A stretch of DNA of 62,538 nucleotides from an uncultured Eubacteriales bacterium (lineage in GTDB: Bacteria; Bacillota; Clostridia; Oscillospirales; Acutalibacteraceae), in contig CAKTEU010000011.1 of the NCBI GenBank assembly GCA_934552855.1, positions 1-62,538 on the forward strand, in the 5' to 3' direction. This document shows positions 60,355 through 62,538 of the stretch, piece by piece. The notes under the pieces were generated by a model that was not told the DNA's origin, did not search any database, and saw only the letters and a list, made by a program, of their open reading frames with translations. The translations under genes were made by a program, and so were the position numbers. How positions within the stretch are numbered: position 1 is the stretch's first letter; every line of letters begins with the position of its first letter.

Positions 60355-61545
60355 TTATTTGTCGTTGAGAGCTGCAACGCCCGGAAGTTCCTTGCCTTCA
60401 AGGAATTCAAGCGAAGCACCGCCGCCGGTTGAAATGTGGCTCATCTTGTCTGCAAAGCCGAGCTTTTCAATTGCAGCTGCGCTGTCGCCGCCGCCGATGA
60501 TTGAAATTGCGTTGCTGTCGGCAATTGCGGTTGCAACACCGATTGTTCCGGCTGCGAAGTGTTCCCATTCGGAAACGCCCATCGGTCCGTTCCAAATTAC
60601 GGTGCCTGCATCTTTAACGGCGTCGGCAAAAATCTGAGTGGTCTTCGGTCCGATGTCAAGACCCATCCAGCCGTCGGGAATATCGTCCGAGTTAACGGTC
60701 ATAAATTCGGTGTCCTCTTTGTATTCCTTGCCGACAACGTTGTCAACGGGGATAAGGAAGTTGACGCCCTTTGCTTTTGCGTCGGCCATCATCTGCTTTG
60801 CAAGGTCAATCTTGTCGGTTTCGCAGATTGATGTACCTACCGAGTGACCGAGAGCGGCAAAGAAAGTATATGCCATGCCGCCGCCAACGATGAGGGTGTC
60901 AACCTTGTTGAGAAGGTTGGTGATTACGCCGATTTTATCCGAAACCTTTGCGCCGCCGAGAATTGCAACGAGGGGTCTCTTCGGGTCTTCAAGAGCGCCG
61001 CCGATGTATTTGAGCTCTTTCTGAATGAGGAAGCCGCAAACAGCGGGAAGATAATCGGCAACACCGGTTGTTGAGCTGTGAGCTCTGTGAGCCGAACCGA
61101 AAGCGTCGTTAACATAAATCTCTGCAAGAGAAGCAAGAGCCTTTGAAAATTCGGGGTCGTTCTTGGTTTCTTCTGCGTGGAAACGAACGTTTTCAAGAAG
61201 CATTACTTCGCCGTCCTTGAGCGATGCGGCAAGTTCCTTTGAGCTGTCGCCGACAACGTCTTTTGCCATTTTTACGTCCTGACCGAGAAGTTCGCTGAGT
61301 CTCTTTGCAACGGGAGCGAGAGAAAATTCGGGGTTGAATTCTCCCTTGGGTCTTCCAAGGTGAGAGCAGAGGATAACCTTTGCGCCGTGGTCGATGAGAT
61401 ATTTAATGGTCGGAAGCGAAGCAACAATTCTCTTGTCGCTTGTGATTACGCCGTTTTCCATTTTTACGTTGAAGTCGCAGCGAACAAGAACTTTCTTGCC
61501 CTTAACGTCGATGTCTTCAACTGATTTTTTGTTCAATACGTTCAT
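60355..61545 (-). CDS. pgk: Phosphoglycerate kinase
   Basis: A 396-residue kinase making ATP from 1,3-bisphosphoglycerate. The N-terminal lobe has VLVRCDFNVKM and SHLGRPKG, the hinge leads to the ATP-binding lobe with AILGGAKVSDKIGV, and the C-terminal GGGDSAAAIEKLG and STGGGASLEFLEGKELPG blocks are diagnostic. AAAGGA lies upstream of the ATG. First gene of the glycolytic unit pgk-tpiA-gpmI. Confidence 0.98.
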   Translation of the reverse strand: MNVLNKKSVEDIDVKGKKVLVRCDFNVKMENGVITSDKRIVASLPTIKYLIDHGAKVILCSHLGRPKGEFNPEFSLAPVAKRLSELLGQDVKMAKDVVGDSSKELAASLKDGEVMLLENVRFHAEETKNDPEFSKALASLAEIYVNDAFGSAHRAHSSTTGVADYLPAVCGFLIQKELKYIGGALEDPKRPLVAILGGAKVSDKIGVITNLLNKVDTLIVGGGMAYTFFAALGHSVGTSICETDKIDLAKQMMADAKAKGVNFLIPVDNVVGKEYKEDTEFMTVNSDDIPDGWMGLDIGPKTTQIFADAVKDAGTVIWNGPMGVSEWEHFAAGTIGVATAIADSNAISIIGGGDSAAAIEKLGFADKMSHISTGGGASLEFLEGKELPGVAALNDK

Positions 61546-61616
61546 TTGGTTCTTTCCTTTCGTTTTATAAGATAGTTTTGATTAATAACATAACTAATTG
61601 TTTCCAATCAACAGAC

Positions 61617-61645
61617 ATTTTATAACAAGTGAGGATTTTTTTCAA
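61617..61645 (-). promoter_or_regulatory. Promoter of pgk-tpiA-gpmI
   Basis: On the minus strand TTGAAA (61640-61645), 17 bases, TAAAAT (61617-61622). It is the only plausible promoter between the pgk start and the right end. Confidence 0.6.
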
Positions 61646-61663
61646 GCCTTTTGCCGTAAAAAA

Positions 61664-61697
61664 ATGAAATACCGAAGGCAAAAACGTCTTCGGTTTA
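61664..61697. terminator. Hairpin that may end leftward transcripts
   Basis: ACCGAAG (61671-61677) and CTTCGGT (61688-61694) form a stem. On the minus strand it is followed by an ATTTCATTTTTTT tract, so it could end a transcript coming from beyond the right edge. No gene supports this within the window. Confidence 0.4.
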
Positions 61698-61819
61698 AAA
61701 ATTCTTTTTATACGCAATTATAAAAGGTCGGTCAGGGCTTTTATACTGCCTTTTCAAAATGTCGCTGCTCGCATACGGCTTTGCCTTAATTTTACAGATA
61801 AAATGTGCGGTTTCATTAG

Positions 61820-62062
61820 TAGGGGAGTCTCGCAAGGCTCCCATACGGTTATAATTCTATGTTTGCACCTTAAAAAACGGTTTCGCAAATTTGTATACAA
61901 AAACCAAACAATTGTTTATAATTTTATATGCTGCAAGCGGTAACGTTCATGGGTCGGCACGGGTCCGACCCGTACTAAATCAGTCTTTTTATTTGCTCGT
62001 GTGCTTAAACCCAATGCCACTCCGTTCGGGGTTACTTTTGTCGGTTGATACAAAAGTAACCA
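61820..62062. repeat. Dispersed repeat blocks in the right-hand gene-free region
   Basis: GGGTCGGCACGGGTCCGACC (from 61950) is an inverted copy of the block in the 37784 tandem repeat and folds on itself. A perfect 11-base hairpin GGTTACTTTTG (62030-62040) / CAAAAGTAACC (62051-62061) follows. GTAGGGGAGTCTCGCAAGGC at about 61820 resembles the 35.4 kb region. Nothing here codes for protein. Confidence 0.6.
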
Positions 62063-62538
62063 AAAAATCGCTTTTCGGTACGCCGCAAGGTCGGACGAAA
62101 CGAGAATTTTGCGGGGAAAAAATTCCGTTATCGTCCTCTAATGCGGCTACACATCAGATTGTGCTATCTCACCATAAGAAAACATCAATCCGTTATTCTT
62201 TTAAACCACACTCTGTTATGGTTTAAAATCAGCGTATACTAAAAATCAGATTTTATCTTTTATCTGCTCACGGATTTTTTGTGCAGGGCTTTACGTCTTG
62301 AAATTTATAAAGGTCAACCTTTATAAAAAAACTAACCTGCCCTTCAGCAGAAAGCTGCGATTGGAAGGGAATCACTTTAAGCTTTTGCTTATGTAAATTG
62401 AACCGCTTGTCACGTTTCCTTTTTGTAGTCGAGCAGCGTCCAAAGGTACATTGCCTTTATATCTGCTTTTCGGTAGGTGCAATGAATGGCACTAAATTTT
62501 CTTTTTCCCCCGCAAAAGAAAATTTTGACATTCCGCTT
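62063..62538. other. Gene-free right end, function unknown
   Basis: About 475 bases without a recognisable gene. Some parts are open for 30-45 codons on the minus strand, including AIHCTYRKADIKAMYLWTLL, but no start, ribosome site or family match supports them. The region may be part of a longer dispersed repeat or a gene remnant; I see no promoter, tRNA or terminator. Confidence 0.4.

Noticed and set aside
1..62538. tRNA or rRNA genes, prophage and defence systems
   Set aside because: Looked for on both strands; no cloverleaf-like segment, rRNA signature, phage structural gene, restriction or toxin-antitoxin pair could be recognised.

Overview
The window is a chromosomal segment of a low-to-moderate GC, anaerobic, spore-forming Firmicute, most likely a Clostridia member of the Oscillospirales/Ruminococcaceae type. 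The evidence is Gram-positive machinery (HPr kinase, WhiA, SepF, DivIVA, an undecaprenol-kinase-type DgkA), spoIVA behind a sigma-E-like promoter, a split two-subunit transketolase, AGGAGG ribosome sites with many GTG/TTG starts, ferredoxin-linked keto-acid metabolism (iorAB), and secreted proteins with SH3b, FnIII, Ig-like or BspA-type repeats. No rRNA, tRNA, CRISPR array, prophage or intact transposon was seen. Nearly all genes are housekeeping genes.

Layout. 1-1.1 kb: an accessory edge with an IS1182-type transposase remnant abutting a beheaded GNAT gene, a DUF6440 protein and an XRE/zinc-ribbon regulator. 1.1-4.2 kb: Nudix hydrolase and glycogen phosphorylase. 4.3-10.7 kb: hprK-glk-murB-rapZ-whiA-miaB. 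10.7-17.8 kb: a ricA/ymcA-like gene, mutS, an unknown lipoprotein, mutL, miaA. 17.8-25.6 kb: HlyD-like membrane protein, yggS, sepF, divIVA, lspA, rluD, HAD phosphatase, transketolase N and C subunits. 25.7-27.2 kb: spoIVA. 27.5-33.9 kb (minus strand): a DivIVA-like gene, a large secreted glucosaminidase, metG and tatD. 34-37.8 kb: cca, holA, a Toprim/DUF4093 protein and ispF, with repeat-rich spacers on both sides of holA-ispF. 38.4-39.6 kb: secreted Ig-like protein. 39.8-45.5 kb: paaK-iorA-iorB-paaK-ACT. 45.5-49.7 kb: small XRE repressor with an operator-rich spacer, then prs, a CDF transporter and an MscS channel on the minus strand. 49.9-54.8 kb: ligA, then phoH-ybeY-dgkA-tcdA. 54.9-56.3 kb: orphan trpB. 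56.4-57.9 kb: 5'-truncated BspA-type surface gene. 57.9-61.6 kb: pgk-tpiA-gpmI on the minus strand. 61.6-62.5 kb: no gene, repeats only.

How the genes fit together. Carbon flow is represented by glycogen phosphorolysis, glucokinase, lower glycolysis (pgk, tpiA, gpmI), transketolase and PRPP synthesis, with HprK as the catabolite-control sensor. The paaK-iorAB-paaK-ACT block and the orphan trpB together suggest that this cell exchanges aromatic compounds (aryl-acetates and indole) with neighbours and can turn them into aromatic amino acids; this is inference. mutS/mutL, miaA/miaB and the ricA-like gene keep the order seen in Bacillus subtilis, but with an extra lipoprotein gene inside.

The most notable unannotated structure is a family of four related 150-225 bp palindromic, MITE-like elements, each at the 3' end of a gene and two of them between convergent genes, whose inner stem has the shape of a bidirectional terminator. 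Second is a 160 bp spacer beside the small XRE repressor that holds an operator array, a good outward promoter and a strong terminator but no plausible protein on that strand, so it may encode a small RNA.
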